This document shows positions 7,982-17,783 of a stretch of 64,000 bases of DNA, one piece after another; the first letter of the stretch is position 1; every line of letters begins with the position of its first letter. This DNA is from Paenibacillus sp. MMS18-CY102 (GTDB lineage Bacteria > Bacillota > Bacilli > Paenibacillales > Paenibacillaceae): assembly GCF_009789195.1 (NCBI RefSeq), contig NZ_WSTC01000010.1, positions 1 to 64,000 on the forward strand, given 5' to 3'. The notes beneath the pieces were generated by a model. It was not told the DNA's origin. It did no database searches and worked only from the letters and a program-made list of their open reading frames with translations. A program made the position numbers and the translations under genes.

Positions 7982-8010
7982 ATTATACGTCTTTCAATCC
8001 GTTTGTACAA
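7982..8010 (-). promoter_or_regulatory. cysH-sat promoter (sigma-A)
   Basis: On the minus strand TTGTAC (8005-8010), 17 bases, TATAAT (7982-7987). The start point would be near 7975, giving a leader of about 48 bases. Confidence 0.8.
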
Positions 8011-8062
8011 TGGATTAATTTATACGTCGCTAGCAGTTCCAAGCCCATTGTTTATAACAAAA

Positions 8063-8100
8063 ATACCTCTTCCGTGCACAGAGTGCAACAGAAGAGGTAT
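8063..8100 (-). terminator. terminator of rplM-rpsI
   Basis: A 10-bp perfect stem (ATACCTCTTC / GAAGAGGTAT) with an inner GCAC/GTGC pairing, followed on the minus strand by TTTTTG, 10 bases past the rpsI stop. Confidence 0.9.
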
Positions 8101-8110
8101 GGAAAATCGA

Positions 8111-8503
8111 TTAACGTTTGGAGAACTGTGGAGCGCGACGTGCTGCTTTAAGACCGTATTTTTTACGTTCTTTCATACGTGGGTCACGCGTCAGGAATCC
8201 TGCACGTTTCAACGATGGACGGAACTCAGGATCAGCTTTGAGCAATGCACGGGAGATACCGTGGCGAATTGCGCCTGCTTGACCGGAGATGCCACCGCCG
8301 TTAGCGATAACGATGATGTCGTATTTGTTCGTTGTGTCAGTCAGCGTGAGCGGTTGCTTCACGATGAGTTTCAGCGTTTCCAGACCGAAATATTCATCCA
8401 GATCGCGTTTATTAACAATGATTCGTCCTTCACCCGGCACGAGACGAACGCGTGCTACGGAGTGTTTACGACGACCGGTTCCATAGTATTGGACTTGTGC
8501 CAT
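8111..8503 (-). CDS. rpsI: 30S ribosomal protein S9
   Basis: A small-subunit protein whose C-terminal tail reaches the P-site tRNA. The 130-residue product has the family-specific [16 protein letters not shown] start, the central [19 protein letters not shown], and the basic [14 protein letters not shown] tail that contacts tRNA. It is the second gene of the rplM-rpsI pair, with 19 bases between them and its own terminator. Confidence 0.98.
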   Translation of the reverse strand: MAQVQYYGTGRRKHSVARVRLVPGEGRIIVNKRDLDEYFGLETLKLIVKQPLTLTDTTNKYDIIVIANGGGISGQAGAIRHGISRALLKADPEFRPSLKRAGFLTRDPRMKERKKYGLKAARRAPQFSKR

Positions 8504-8522
8504 GAAACTGTCCTCCCTTTAA

Positions 8523-8960
8523 TTAACCGCGAAGCTCGTACACTTCAGGGTTTTGTGCTTGGTGCGGATGTTCCGAACCAGCATAGACTTTAAGTTTGAG
8601 CTTCATTTTGTCGCCAAGACGGTTTTTTGGAAGCATGCCGTGAACAGCTGCCTCAAGAACGCGCTCTGGGTGTTTTTGGAGCATGTCATTCGCAGTAGTC
8701 ACTTTCAGGCCACCTGGATACATCGAGTGACGGTAGTACTTTTTGTTTTGAAGCTTTTTGCCCGTGAGGACAATTTTCTCAGCATTGATGATAACGACGA
8801 AGTCGCCCGTATCAACGTGAGGTGTAAATTCAGGTTTGTGTTTGCCGCGGATCAAGGAAGCCGCTTCGCTGGCCAGACGGCCCAGCGTTTTGCCTTCAGC
8901 GTCGATCACAAACCACTTGCGATCAACTTCATTCGGCTTTGCCATAAAGGTAGTACGCAT
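8523..8960 (-). CDS. rplM: 50S ribosomal protein L13
   Basis: An early-assembly large-subunit protein. The 145-residue product starts [16 protein letters not shown] and carries the family signature around [19 protein letters not shown] and [17 protein letters not shown] lies 7 bases before ATG 8960. Its 150-base leader has two hairpins and its own promoter, so rplM-rpsI can be made independently of the superoperon upstream. Confidence 0.98.
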   Translation of the reverse strand: MRTTFMAKPNEVDRKWFVIDAEGKTLGRLASEAASLIRGKHKPEFTPHVDTGDFVVIINAEKIVLTGKKLQNKKYYRHSMYPGGLKVTTANDMLQKHPERVLEAAVHGMLPKNRLGDKMKLKLKVYAGSEHPHQAQNPEVYELRG

Positions 8961-9064
8961 GGGTGTTCCTCCTTAAAATGTAACCAATCCATTTATAATG
9001 AAACGTTCGCGCGTTTCAAGATTTCATTCATTCGTTAATGCTGCCAAGTTTATTGCGTCAATGC

Positions 9065-9110
9065 TGTACATTTTTAATCGGGGCTGTGGGATAGCCATTA
9101 AAAATGCACA
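9065..9110 (-). ncRNA. structured leader of rplM, L13-leader candidate
   Basis: A 14-bp stem (TGTACATTTTTAAT / ATTAAAAATGCACA, one wobble) with inner GGCT/AGCC pairing sits at the predicted 5' end of the rplM transcript. A second hairpin (TGAAACG/CGTTTCA, 8999-9018) lies nearer the start codon. Rfam describes an L13 leader, thought to be autoregulatory, at this place in Firmicutes. The fit to that model was not computed. The 8961-9271 gap holds this leader, the promoter and no gene. Confidence 0.55.
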
Positions 9111-9116
9111 AGTTAT

Positions 9117-9145
9117 ATACTACTATAAGTAGCGGTCTTTAGCAA
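9117..9145 (-). promoter_or_regulatory. rplM-rpsI promoter
   Basis: On the minus strand TTGCTA (9140-9145), 17 bases, TAGTAT (9117-9122). Each box matches four of six consensus positions. The implied start point is at about 9110, at the base of the leader hairpin. Confidence 0.55.
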
Positions 9146-9271
9146 GAGGGTTTCTCTGGCATTTCTCGATTATTTGCATATTTAACATGATCAAATGTCA
9201 CTATAGCGTACATGAACAAATAATGCCCTTAATCGTTTATGCTGTAGCCCTTTATCCCTGCTAATTGAACC

Positions 9272-10018
9272 CTACTCAGTTGGATACTCTACATTCCACA
9301 ACATGAGCCCATGCGCCATAGCTGTCGGGCCGGCACAAGTGCGGTCAACAGCTGCCAACATGCCTGGAATATCCGCAGGAGAGAGTTTGCCTTCACCAAC
9401 CCACATCATCGTACCGGCAATAATCCTAACCATATTATATAGGAAGCCACTGCCTGTCACGAATAAATACAGTAATGGGCCATCCTCTTCAAGCCAGGCT
9501 TCAAAAATTGTCCGTACGTGGTGAGGCTGTGTGGACTGTATGGATGTAAATGATGTAAAGTCATGCTCGCCGATCAGATGACACAACGCTTCCCTCATCG
9601 CATCCACCTGCAACGGCGTCGGATGATGGAAGGCATACAGACGGCTAAACACGTCCGGGAACTTGCGCCGGTCAATCGTATACCGATATGTCTTCCGCTT
9701 CGCTGAATGGCGCGAGTGGAACGCCTCAGGTGCTTCCCAAGCCTCCAGTATAACGATATCATTGGGCAGCCTTGTGTTCATCGCTAAAGCCCATCGCTCT
9801 GGCGGTATGCGTGACTCCGTATGAAAATTAAATACTTGGCCACGTGCATGCACACCCGCATCTGTGCGCCCTGAACCGATGATTCGAAGCTGTTCGCCCG
9901 TTAAAGAATGAATCGCTGCTTCGACAATATCCTGTATCGTATTACCGCTAGGCTGTGATTGAAAGCCACTATACGTTGTTCCGTCATAACTGACGGTCAT
10001 CACAATATTACGGCTCAT
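9272..10018 (-). CDS. truA: tRNA pseudouridine synthase A
   Basis: Isomerises uridines 38-40 of the tRNA anticodon arm. The 248-residue product shows the N-terminal SYDGTTYSGFQSQ, the catalytic-Asp motif GRTDAGVHARGQV at about residues 48-60, and FLYNMVRIIAGTM toward the C terminus. It keeps the conserved place downstream of the superoperon and upstream of rplM, but the ecf genes that usually precede it are missing (see 10019-10335). Confidence 0.96.
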   Translation of the reverse strand: MSRNIVMTVSYDGTTYSGFQSQPSGNTIQDIVEAAIHSLTGEQLRIIGSGRTDAGVHARGQVFNFHTESRIPPERWALAMNTRLPNDIVILEAWEAPEAFHSRHSAKRKTYRYTIDRRKFPDVFSRLYAFHHPTPLQVDAMREALCHLIGEHDFTSFTSIQSTQPHHVRTIFEAWLEEDGPLLYLFVTGSGFLYNMVRIIAGTMMWVGEGKLSPADIPGMLAAVDRTCAGPTAMAHGLMLWNVEYPTE

Positions 10019-10087
10019 CGCAACCCCTCCCCTCTAGCGAAGGCCTTCAAGGAAACCCCAGACCTACTACATCATTGCACAAACGTT

Positions 10088-10200
10088 CTATCCACACACA
10101 AACCCACAGTATCCCCAAACAGTCGGCGTGAGCCTAATCAATTTAACTTATCAACAGGTGGATAAACCAATTAGCATCGTTCTATCCCCATGTGGAATAA
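10088..10200. repeat. cluster of DnaA-box-like 9-mers
   Basis: Near matches to TTATCCACA: CTATCCACA (10088-10096, 8/9), TTATCAACA (10148-10156, 8/9), and TTATCCACC on the minus strand (10157-10165, 8/9). The last two abut to form TTATCAACAGGTGGATAA. CTATCCCCA (10182-10190) and the complement of TGTGGAATA (10191-10199) match 7/9. The 10019-10335 gap contains this cluster and the rplQ terminator and no credible gene. Confidence 0.4.
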
Positions 10201-10286
10201 ATCATAAATCGAAAGTTCAGCTGTTAATAGTGGGTTTATTTGGCCCGTCGCAACGCATCCACGCGTTACGATATCGCGCAAGAAAA

Positions 10287-10313
10287 AAAGGTGGCCGCAA
10301 AGGTCCACCCTTT
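10287..10313 (-). terminator. terminator of the S10-spc-alpha superoperon after rplQ
   Basis: A GC-rich hairpin (GGTGG / CCACC core, extended by A/T pairs around one bulge) followed on the minus strand by seven T's, 23 bases past the rplQ stop. Confidence 0.85.
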
Positions 10314-10335
10314 CTCATCCGATCCATCCGGTCGA

Positions 10336-10701
10336 TTACGCGCGATCCACCAGTTCCAAATACACCATAGGCGCTGAATCACCGCGGCGCGGTCCTAGTT
10401 TAAGAATCCGCGTGTATCCGCCCGCACGTTCCGAGTAACGGGTGGCCAGTTCGGAGAACAACTTTTGGATTGCATCTTGCTCGCCATCAATCGTTTCACG
10501 GCGAACGAAAGCAGCAACTTGACGACGAGCATGAAGATCACCTTTTTTAGCTTTCGTGATCAACTTTTCAGCGATAGAACGAACTTCTTTCGCTTTTGCT
10601 TCTGTCGTTTGGATGCGCTCGTTAAGGAACAGGTCAGTGACGAGGTCGCGGAAAAGAGCTTTACGCGCGCTAGCGTCACGGCCCAACTTTTGGTAAGCCA
10701 T
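10336..10701 (-). CDS. rplQ: 50S ribosomal protein L17
   Basis: A large-subunit protein near the peptide exit. The 121-residue form begins [20 protein letters not shown], the family hallmark. The frame is open to 10728, but ATG 10701 has GGAGGAG at good spacing and gives the usual N terminus. It is the last gene of the superoperon, separated from rpoA by an unusually long, structured spacer. Confidence 0.97.
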   Translation of the reverse strand: MAYQKLGRDASARKALFRDLVTDLFLNERIQTTEAKAKEVRSIAEKLITKAKKGDLHARRQVAAFVRRETIDGEQDAIQKLFSELATRYSERAGGYTRILKLGPRRGDSAPMVYLELVDRA

Positions 10702-10741
10702 CGATTTCTCCTCCTTCTGCAAGATCACCTAACCGATTAGC

Positions 10742-10790
10742 GCTTACGCTCCTGCCGGAATCCTGGAGGATTCGACAATGAAACGTAAGC
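10742..10790 (-). ncRNA. nested hairpin in the rpoA-rplQ spacer
   Basis: Outer arms GCTTACG (10742-10748) and CGTAAGC (10784-10790) enclose a perfect GAATCCT-GG-AGGATTC hairpin (10758-10773). There is no T-run, so it is not a terminator. It could be an mRNA processing or stability element in the 133-base spacer. Confidence 0.4.
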
Positions 10791-10834
10791 AATCGCTTAA
10801 GCTATCCCACTTCTTGTGTTCTCATGATTGTTCT

Positions 10835-11779
10835 CTATTCTTCCATACGGAGGCCTAAACCGAGTTCCTCGAGCTTCTCTTGTACTTCCTCCAAAGACTT
10901 GCGACCAAGGTTGCGCACCTTCATCATATCTTCTTCGGTTTTCGTAATCAGCTCTTGAACCGTGTTAATGCCTGCACGTTTCAAGCAGTTGTAAGAACGA
11001 ACGGAAAGATCCAGTTCCTCGATCGTCATCTCGAGTACTTTTTCTTTCTTATCTTCTTCTTTCTCGACCATAATTTCCGCGTCTTTGGCTTCATCGGTCA
11101 ATCCGACGAACAGGTCCAAATGCTCGGTCAAAATTTTAGCGCCGAGGCTTACAGCCTCTTCCGGTCGAATACTTCCATCAGTCCAAACTTCTAAGGTGAG
11201 CTTGTCATAGTTGGTAACTTGGCCGACACGAGTATTTTCTACGCTGTAATTGACACGGGTAATGGGCGTGTAAATCGAATCTACGGGAATTACGCCGATC
11301 GGTTGATCTTCTTTCTTGTTGCGATCCGCAGGTACATACCCGCGTCCACGATTGGCGAATACCCGCATATGGAGCCGCGCACCGGAGGCTAAGGTCGCGA
11401 TATGAAGATCAGGGTTTAAAATCTCGACATCGCTGTCCGCGCGGATGTCGCCCGCCGTTACGTTCCCTTCGCCTTCTGCGTCAATTTCCAAAACCTTTTC
11501 TTCATCGGAGTGGATTTTGAGCGACAGGCCTTTCAGGTTCAATATGATCTCGGTAACGTCCTCGATCACTCCGGGAACCGTCGAGAACTCATGCAGCACG
11601 CCGTCGATTTGAACCGAAGTCACAGCTGCGCCTGGCAAAGACGAAAGCAGAATCCGGCGAAGCGAATTCCCCAAAGTCGTACCGTATCCGCGCTCAAGTG
11701 GCTCGATTACAAAACGTCCGTATGTGCCGTTATCAGTAAGCTCTACGGTTTCGATTTTCGGCTTTTCGATCTCAATCAC
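10835..11779 (-). CDS. rpoA: RNA polymerase alpha subunit
   Basis: Alpha dimers nucleate RNA polymerase assembly, and the C-terminal domain binds UP elements and activators. The 314-residue product has the alpha-NTD signature ([20 protein letters not shown]) and an intact alpha-CTD with [19 protein letters not shown] and [13 protein letters not shown] Glu/Lys-rich linker lies near residue 240. It sits between rpsK and rplQ, as in all Bacillales. Confidence 0.99.
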   Translation of the reverse strand: MIEIEKPKIETVELTDNGTYGRFVIEPLERGYGTTLGNSLRRILLSSLPGAAVTSVQIDGVLHEFSTVPGVIEDVTEIILNLKGLSLKIHSDEEKVLEIDAEGEGNVTAGDIRADSDVEILNPDLHIATLASGARLHMRVFANRGRGYVPADRNKKEDQPIGVIPVDSIYTPITRVNYSVENTRVGQVTNYDKLTLEVWTDGSIRPEEAVSLGAKILTEHLDLFVGLTDEAKDAEIMVEKEEDKKEKVLEMTIEELDLSVRSYNCLKRAGINTVQELITKTEEDMMKVRNLGRKSLEEVQEKLEELGLGLRMEE

Positions 11780-11905
11780 TAGTAATACCCTCCTTCAAAA
11801 CGTCGCTCCGTTCACCGTACGTTTTCAGTCGAATCATGTAGTATGCCAAACCTTCACAACCATTATTCACAAGTTGCTGTAATTTGATACCACAGCAAGA
11901 CTGAA

Positions 11906-12301
11906 TTATACGCGGCGACGTTTCGGTGGACGGCAGCCGTTGTGTGGAACCGGCGTAACGTCTTTAATCAGGTTAACTTCAAGACCAGCAGCTTGGAGGG
12001 AGCGGATTGCCGCTTCGCGACCAGCACCAGGTCCTTTAACCATAACTTCAACCACTTTCATGCCATGCTCCATAGCTGCTTTAGCAGCCGTTTCCGCTGC
12101 CATTTGAGCTGCGAAAGGCGTGCTTTTACGGGAGCCCTTGAAGCCAAGGTTACCGGAGCTTGCCCAGGAGATTGCATTGCCGTGTGGATCCGTGATCGTT
12201 ACGATCGTGTTGTTGAACGTCGAACGAATGTGCGCTACGCCGGTATCGATATTTTTACGGTCACGGCGTTTCGTACGGACGACTTTTTTAGGTTTAGCCA
12301 T
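11906..12301 (-). CDS. rpsK: 30S ribosomal protein S11
   Basis: A platform protein near the E site. The 131-residue product contains [38 protein letters not shown], and the C-terminal [13 protein letters not shown]. It follows rpsM by 19 bases. The 126-base spacer to rpoA holds a small hairpin (TTGCTGT/ACAGCAA, 11874-11898). Confidence 0.99.
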   Translation of the reverse strand: MAKPKKVVRTKRRDRKNIDTGVAHIRSTFNNTIVTITDPHGNAISWASSGNLGFKGSRKSTPFAAQMAAETAAKAAMEHGMKVVEVMVKGPGAGREAAIRSLQAAGLEVNLIKDVTPVPHNGCRPPKRRRV

Positions 12302-12320
12302 TGTCTGTTATCCTCCCTTC

Positions 12321-12689
12321 TTACTTCTTCTTGTTCGCTACAGTACGACGAGGACCTTTACGCGTACGTGCGTTCGTTTTCGTACGTTGACCGCGAACTG
12401 GCAGTCCACGACGATGGCGAACACCACGATAGCAGCCGATCTCGATCAGACGTTTAATGTTAAGCGAAATTTCACGGCGAAGGTCGCCTTCCACTTTAAC
12501 CGATTTGTCGATCGTTTCACGAAGTTTGCTAACTTCGTCTTCCGTCAGGTCGCGAACGCGCGTTTGCGCGTCTACGCCAGTCGTCGCCAGAATCTTCTTA
12601 GCAGTCGTTTGACCGATGCCGAAGATGTATTGGAGAGCGATCTCGACGCGTTTGTCGCGTGGCAAGTCAACACCAGCAATACGTGCCAT
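12321..12689 (-). CDS. rpsM: 30S ribosomal protein S13
   Basis: Head protein of the small subunit bridging to L5 and the P-site tRNA. The 122-residue product has [20 protein letters not shown] at the start, [20 protein letters not shown] in the middle, and a lysine-rich tail. It lies between rpmJ and rpsK. Confidence 0.99.
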   Translation of the reverse strand: MARIAGVDLPRDKRVEIALQYIFGIGQTTAKKILATTGVDAQTRVRDLTEDEVSKLRETIDKSVKVEGDLRREISLNIKRLIEIGCYRGVRHRRGLPVRGQRTKTNARTRKGPRRTVANKKK

Positions 12690-12711
12690 ATGCCTTGTTT
12701 CCCTCCTTTAT

Positions 12712-13082
<371 letters not shown>

Positions 13083-13084
13083 CG

Positions 13085-13375
13085 TCATTCTCCTTTCGCT
13101 TGCACGAACTTCTGAATCGCGTAGCGCAGCTTGGCATTCGTCACCCGGCCGGTCTCACTCATGCTGTCTGCAACTTCGGTACTGACGACCGGCTGTAGCA
13201 CAAGGTGCGCGATGTTCTTCTTCTTCGGCCGATCAAACCGTTTCTTATCGCCGTCAGCGATGAGTACGAAACGATTATCTACGATACCGATAATAACCGC
13301 ATAACCGCCCTCATCCTTACCACGAAGTACGAAAGCGATCTGACCGATCTGCGGTGCATCATCGACGTGCATCAT
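13085..13375 (-). CDS. KOW-domain RNA-binding protein (YbzG-like)
   Basis: A 96-residue protein with an N-terminal KOW/L14e-like domain ([20 protein letters not shown]) and a basic stretch ([16 protein letters not shown]). It is encoded at the same place, between map and infA, as B. subtilis ybzG, annotated as an RNA-binding KOW protein. Ribosome association is presumed, not shown. It overlaps map by ATGA and infA follows almost at once, so translation is probably coupled. Confidence 0.85.
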   Translation of the reverse strand: MMHVDDAPQIGQIAFVLRGKDEGGYAVIIGIVDNRFVLIADGDKKRFDRPKKKNIAHLVLQPVVSTEVADSMSETGRVTNAKLRYAIQKFVQAKGE

Positions 13376-14130
13376 GCCGTAGCGCCCGATTGGGTTAATA
13401 TTTCATAACCGTTCTCAGTTACTGCGACCGTATGCTCGAAATGAGCGCACCACGAGCCGTCAACCGTGACGACTGTCCAGTTGTCTTCCAGCGTCCGAAC
13501 GTACCGTTCCCCAAGGTTAACCATCGGTTCGATACAGAGGACCATGCCCGGCTTAAGCCGTGGGCCTCGATCCGGAATGCCGTAGTTCGGAATTTGCGGT
13601 TCTTCATGAAGTTTGGAGCCGATACCATGACCGACATACTCACGAACAATCGATAATCCCGCATCCTCGACAACCTTTTGTACAGCATGCGATATCGTGA
13701 AGAGTCGAACATCCGGCTTAATCAGCTCTAGCGCAGCATACAGAGATTGTTCAGCCACATCGAGCAGTCGCTGCGCATCAGCGGAAATGGTTCCAACGCC
13801 ATACGTCCAGGCAGAGTCTCCATGATACCCCTGATATTGCGCTCCGATGTCGATGCTAATGATATCTCCTTCTGCCAACTGTTGATTACCCGGAATGCCA
13901 TGCACTAACTGATCGTTTACAGAAGCGCATATGCTGGCAGGAAATTGATTGTAACCTTTAAAAGATGGAATGGCGCCCTGACTCCGAATATACGTTTCGG
14001 CGATCTGATCCAGCTCACGAGTCGTAATGCCTGGCCGTATCGATTGCTTAAGCAATCGATGTGTGTCCGCGACAATACGCCCTGCTTCCCTCATCAGACG
14101 AAGCTCCGCTTCCGACTTGCAAATGATCAT
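13372..14130 (-). CDS. map: methionine aminopeptidase, type I
   Basis: Removes the initiator methionine from nascent proteins. The 252-residue product carries the five metal ligands in their usual setting: [16 protein letters not shown] (two Asp), [12 protein letters not shown] (His), CIEPM (Glu) and [12 protein letters not shown] (Glu). It lacks the N-terminal zinc finger, as is normal for the type Ia bacterial form. It shares one base with the adk stop (TAATG) and overlaps the KOW gene by four bases. Confidence 0.98.
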   Translation of the reverse strand: MIICKSEAELRLMREAGRIVADTHRLLKQSIRPGITTRELDQIAETYIRSQGAIPSFKGYNQFPASICASVNDQLVHGIPGNQQLAEGDIISIDIGAQYQGYHGDSAWTYGVGTISADAQRLLDVAEQSLYAALELIKPDVRLFTISHAVQKVVEDAGLSIVREYVGHGIGSKLHEEPQIPNYGIPDRGPRLKPGMVLCIEPMVNLGERYVRTLEDNWTVVTVDGSWCAHFEHTVAVTENGYEILTQSGATA

Positions 14131-14780
14131 TAGCGTGAACCCCGCAGAACGGATACGATCTCAGCAGTTACAACATCAATGTCCTGTTCCCCATCAACTT
14201 CACGAAGTTGCGATTTGCCTTCGTAGTAAGCGAGCAACGGAGCAGTTTTCGAGATGTACTCGTCAAGACGGGTGCCGACTTTTTCTTCGGTATCGTCTGA
14301 ACGTTGGTACAGCTCTCCTTCACACTTGTCACAAACGCCTTCCTGTTTCGGCGGGTTGAACATGACGTGATAAGTGGATCCACACGATTTACAGATGCGG
14401 CGACCCGTCAAACGAGCAAGCAGCAATCCGCGATCAACTTTCAAATTAACGACGTGATCGATCGAGCGGCCCATGTCCGCGAGCATGCTATCAAGCGCTT
14501 CGGCTTGTTGCAGCGTACGCGGGAATCCATCAAGCAAAAAGCCTTTGGAGCAGTCATCCTGAAGCAGGCGGTCCCGAACGATTCCGTTCGTAATCTCATC
14601 CGGAACGAGCAAGCCTTGATCGACAAACTCTTTTGCTTTTTGGCCCATTGGAGTGCCTTGCTTCATAGCTAGGCGGAACGCATCACCGGTCGAGATATGC
14701 GGCACAGCGAACTGATCGACAATGCGCTCAGCTTGCGTTCCTTTGCCAGCCCCTGGAGGTCCCATGAATAGAATGTTCAT
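14130..14780 (-). CDS. adk: adenylate kinase, zinc-containing form
   Basis: Interconverts ATP plus AMP with two ADP. The 216-residue long-form enzyme has the P-loop [10 protein letters not shown] at residues 7-16, FLLDGFPRT, and a LID domain with four cysteines (CKSCG and CDKCE), the structural zinc site common in Gram-positive adenylate kinases. It lies between secY and map. Confidence 0.98.
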   Translation of the reverse strand: MNILFMGPPGAGKGTQAERIVDQFAVPHISTGDAFRLAMKQGTPMGQKAKEFVDQGLLVPDEITNGIVRDRLLQDDCSKGFLLDGFPRTLQQAEALDSMLADMGRSIDHVVNLKVDRGLLLARLTGRRICKSCGSTYHVMFNPPKQEGVCDKCEGELYQRSDDTEEKVGTRLDEYISKTAPLLAYYEGKSQLREVDGEQDIDVVTAEIVSVLRGSR

Positions 14781-14863
14781 TCCGTGTTCCTCACTTTAAG
14801 CACAATAGGTCCCTTCGGGTCCGACGCTGTCGCCAACGCCTGGAGCCCGATTTGAACCTACTG

Positions 14864-16162
14864 TTATTTATTGATAAACCCTTTGTAATGGCGTTTGATC
14901 AATTGGCTCTCGATCTGTTTCATCGTGTCGAGTGCAACACCGATGATAATCAGAAGTGATGTACCGCCTAATTGAACGCCTTGCGGCAAGCCTGCCAATT
15001 TGCCAAAAGCAACTGGCAGCAGCGAGATAAGTGACAAGAAGACCGCACCTGCGAGCGTAAGACGAGTCATAACGCGCGTAATGTACGAGGAAGTTGGTTT
15101 GCCAGGGCGAACGCCCGGGATGTAACCACCGTTCTTTTTCATCTGATCCGCCATTTGTACCGGGTTGATTTGAACAAATGTGTAGAAGAAGGTAAAGCCA
15201 ACAATCAAGATAACGTACAGAACCATACCAAGCGGTTGGTCATAGTACATATTCTTGATGACCCATTGCGCCCAATCGTGATTTGCCCAGAACTGTGCGA
15301 TCGTAATCGGGAACATGAGCAACGAGATTGCGAAGATTACCGGAATAACGCCTGCGCCGTTAACCTTCAGCGGAATATGAGTCGATTGGCCACCGTACAT
15401 TTTCCGTCCAACTACGCGTTTAGCATATTGAACCGGAATTTTACGGATACCTTGTTGGACGAAGATAACGCCCACGATAACCGCGATTACCACGACTACG
15501 ATAAGCACTACCTTCAGGATGTTCCAGAACAGCATATCGCCAGGGTTCTCGAACTCTGATGCATAGATGTCACGAATATGTCCCGGCATAGCCGCTACGA
15601 TACCCGCGAAGATCAGAACCGAGATGCCGTTGCCGATACCACGTTCTGTAATTTGCTCGCCGAGCCACATCAAGAAAGCTGTACCAGCAGTCAAGATGAT
15701 TGCGATCATAGCATAAGTAGTGAACTTAGGATCAATGACCATCTCGTAAGCATATCTACGGTTAAAGCCTACAGCCGTACCAAAGCCTTGAATCAAGCCT
15801 AAGATGATCGTGCCGTATCGAGTTATTTGCGCTAGTTTCTTTTTGCCATTCTCGCCTTCCTTCGCCCATTCCGTAAACTTCGGAATAACGTCCATCGACA
15901 AAAGCTGTACGATGATAGAGGAAGTGATGTATGGCATAATCCCGATCGCGAAGATCGAGAAATGGAACAATGCGCCACCCGAGAAAGTGTTCAAGAGGCC
16001 AAACAGGTCTGCACCTGTATTAGCTTGCTTGAACACATCCGTATTAATATTCGGAACCGGGATAAACGAACCGATCCGGTAGATCAGCAAGATGAAAAGC
16101 GTAAACAGGATCTTCTTGCGAAGGTCTTCCACTCTCCAAATGTTGGACACCGTCTTGAACAT
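14864..16162 (-). CDS. secY: protein translocase subunit SecY
   Basis: The channel-forming subunit of the Sec translocon. The 432-residue protein has ten hydrophobic segments and family motifs such as GIGNGISVLIFAGI and YYTFVQINPVQMADQMKKNG-like residues (here FFYTFVQINPVQMADQMKKN). The plug region lies near residues 50-70 (GADLFGLLNTFSGGALFHFS). It starts one base into the rplO stop codon (TAATG), so the two are translationally coupled. Confidence 0.99.
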   Translation of the reverse strand: MFKTVSNIWRVEDLRKKILFTLFILLIYRIGSFIPVPNINTDVFKQANTGADLFGLLNTFSGGALFHFSIFAIGIMPYITSSIIVQLLSMDVIPKFTEWAKEGENGKKKLAQITRYGTIILGLIQGFGTAVGFNRRYAYEMVIDPKFTTYAMIAIILTAGTAFLMWLGEQITERGIGNGISVLIFAGIVAAMPGHIRDIYASEFENPGDMLFWNILKVVLIVVVVIAVIVGVIFVQQGIRKIPVQYAKRVVGRKMYGGQSTHIPLKVNGAGVIPVIFAISLLMFPITIAQFWANHDWAQWVIKNMYYDQPLGMVLYVILIVGFTFFYTFVQINPVQMADQMKKNGGYIPGVRPGKPTSSYITRVMTRLTLAGAVFLSLISLLPVAFGKLAGLPQGVQLGGTSLLIIIGVALDTMKQIESQLIKRHYKGFINK

Positions 16163-16602
16163 TAGATCACCTCGGTTTTACCGCCGGCAGCCTGGATTTT
16201 CTCTACCGCAGATTGAGAGAACTTACTAGCTTTAACAGTCAGTTGAACCTTGATTTCGCCATTGCCCAATACTTTAATGCCGCTCAATGGGTTTTTGACG
16301 ATCCCTTGCTCCAGAAGGAATTCTGGAGTTACTTCTGTTCCTGCTGCAAAGCTATTCAATTCTTCAATATTGACAATCGCATATTCCTTGCGGAAGCGAT
16401 TGTTGAAGCCGCGTTTCGGAACGCGACGGTACAATGGGTTCTGACCGCCCTCGAAGCCTGGACGAACACCGCCGCCAGAGCGAGCGTTTTGCCCTTTGTG
16501 ACCGCGGCCAGCCGTTTTACCGTTACCGGAACCGATACCGCGACCGATACGCTTGCGCTCTTTACGGGAACCTTCTGCAGGTTGGAGCTCATGCAATTTC
16601 AT
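16162..16602 (-). CDS. rplO: 50S ribosomal protein L15
   Basis: A 146-residue large-subunit protein with the Gly/Arg-rich extension ([20 protein letters not shown]) that threads into 23S rRNA and the C-terminal L15e-like fold. The frame opens at GTG 16614, but that codon is part of the SD. ATG 16602, 11 bases after GGAGG, gives the usual [11 protein letters not shown] start. Confidence 0.98.
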   Translation of the reverse strand: MKLHELQPAEGSRKERKRIGRGIGSGNGKTAGRGHKGQNARSGGGVRPGFEGGQNPLYRRVPKRGFNNRFRKEYAIVNIEELNSFAAGTEVTPEFLLEQGIVKNPLSGIKVLGNGEIKVQLTVKASKFSQSAVEKIQAAGGKTEVI

Positions 16603-16654
16603 CGTTCGTAGCACCTCCTTAAATGGTTTGCCTTAAAATCTATAGGGGTTAAAA

Positions 16655-16834
16655 TTAAACTTCTTCAACTTTAACCAGGTGGTTAACTGCGTTAACCATA
16701 CCGCGAATAGCCGGACTGTCGTTCAGGACAACCGATTGGTGAAGCTTGCGCAGACCAAACGATTCAACTGTAGCACGTTGCTTTTCGTTGCGGCCGATCA
16801 GACTGCGAACAAGCGTAATTTGCAATTTCGCCAT
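16655..16834 (-). CDS. rpmD: 50S ribosomal protein L30
   Basis: A 59-residue protein. Start [15 protein letters not shown] at ATG 16834, preceded by GGAGG. The open frame extends 23 codons further upstream into rpsE, but that part is not L30-like. It ends [10 protein letters not shown]. It lies between rpsE and rplO as in other Firmicutes. Confidence 0.97.
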   Translation of the reverse strand: MAKLQITLVRSLIGRNEKQRATVESFGLRKLHQSVVLNDSPAIRGMVNAVNHLVKVEEV

Positions 16835-16847
16835 CGTGTTTCCCTCC

Positions 16848-17345
16848 TTAACCCAGAAGCTCTTGAACGGTTTTACCGCGAAGCTTCGCCACGTCCTCTG
16901 CACGTTTCAGGCGGGAAAGGCCTTCAAGCGTTGCATTAACCATGTTCATGGAATTAGAGGAACCCAGCGATTTTGTCAGGATGTCGCCTACACCAGCCAG
17001 CTCGAGTACTGCACGAACTGGACCGCCAGCGATAACACCTGTACCTTGGGATGCTGGTTTCAGAAGAACTTCGCCAGCGCCAAAGTGACCGACTACAAGA
17101 TGCGGGATCGTCGTTCCTACAAGCGGAACGTGAACCAGGTTTTTCTTCGCATCTTCAATGCCTTTGCGAATCGCGTCTGGAACTTCGGCAGCTTTACCGA
17201 TACCAGCGCCTACGTAGCCTTTGCCGTCGCCGACAACAACGAGAGCGCTGAAGCTGAACCGACGTCCGCCTTTTACTACTTTAGATACGCGGTTGATGTT
17301 AACAACTTTTTCAGTCAGTTCTAACGTATTAGGATCTACACGCAA
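16848..17345 (-). CDS. rpsE: 30S ribosomal protein S5
   Basis: Contributes to decoding fidelity and mRNA unwinding at the entry channel. The 165-residue product has the S5 signature [20 protein letters not shown] and the C-terminal [20 protein letters not shown]. It lies in the spc operon order rplR-rpsE-rpmD. Confidence 0.99.
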   Translation of the reverse strand: MRVDPNTLELTEKVVNINRVSKVVKGGRRFSFSALVVVGDGKGYVGAGIGKAAEVPDAIRKGIEDAKKNLVHVPLVGTTIPHLVVGHFGAGEVLLKPASQGTGVIAGGPVRAVLELAGVGDILTKSLGSSNSMNMVNATLEGLSRLKRAEDVAKLRGKTVQELLG

Positions 17346-17374
17346 GTCGTTTTACCTCCTTGTTAAAAATTTTA

Positions 17375-17743
17375 TTAGAATTCGAGCCCTGCTTCGCGAG
17401 CTGCATCAGCCAGTGCTTGAATACGTCCGTGGTACAGATAGCCACCGCGATCGAACACGATCTCAGTTACGCCTTTAGCTTTCGCACGAGTTGCGATTGC
17501 TTCGCCAACTTTTTTAGCCGCTTCAACGTTACCGCCGTTACCGATTGCTTCAGCAAGCTCTTTGTCGAGCGTGGATGCCGATGCGATCGTTACGCCGTTA
17601 ACATCGTCGATCAATTGCGCGTACATATGTTTCGAAGAACGGAATACGGACAGACGCGGGCGCGCAGTCGTTCCGTTAATTTTCTTACGAACACGCAGAT
17701 GACGCTTAAGACGGGCTTTGTTTTTATCGCCTTTCGTAATCAT
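17375..17743 (-). CDS. rplR: 50S ribosomal protein L18
   Basis: A 5S rRNA-binding protein of 122 residues with the basic N terminus ([15 protein letters not shown]) and the motif [20 protein letters not shown]. It ends [18 protein letters not shown] 61-base spacer to rplF contains a hairpin oriented as an antisense terminator. Confidence 0.98.
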   Translation of the reverse strand: MITKGDKNKARLKRHLRVRKKINGTTARPRLSVFRSSKHMYAQLIDDVNGVTIASASTLDKELAEAIGNGGNVEAAKKVGEAIATRAKAKGVTEIVFDRGGYLYHGRIQALADAAREAGLEF

Positions 17744-17783
17744 TCGTAGTCACTCCTTTCCGTTATCTTATGCTGCTATCGAG

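Noticed and set aside
7943-8062. S-box (SAM) riboswitch upstream of cysH
   Set aside because: The leader is only about 48 bases from the predicted start point and shows no S-box core or terminator.
10019-10335. Chromosomal origin of replication, suggested by the DnaA-like boxes
   Set aside because: No dnaA or dnaN gene and no AT-rich unwinding element are nearby; ribosomal genes are often near oriC but this is not it.
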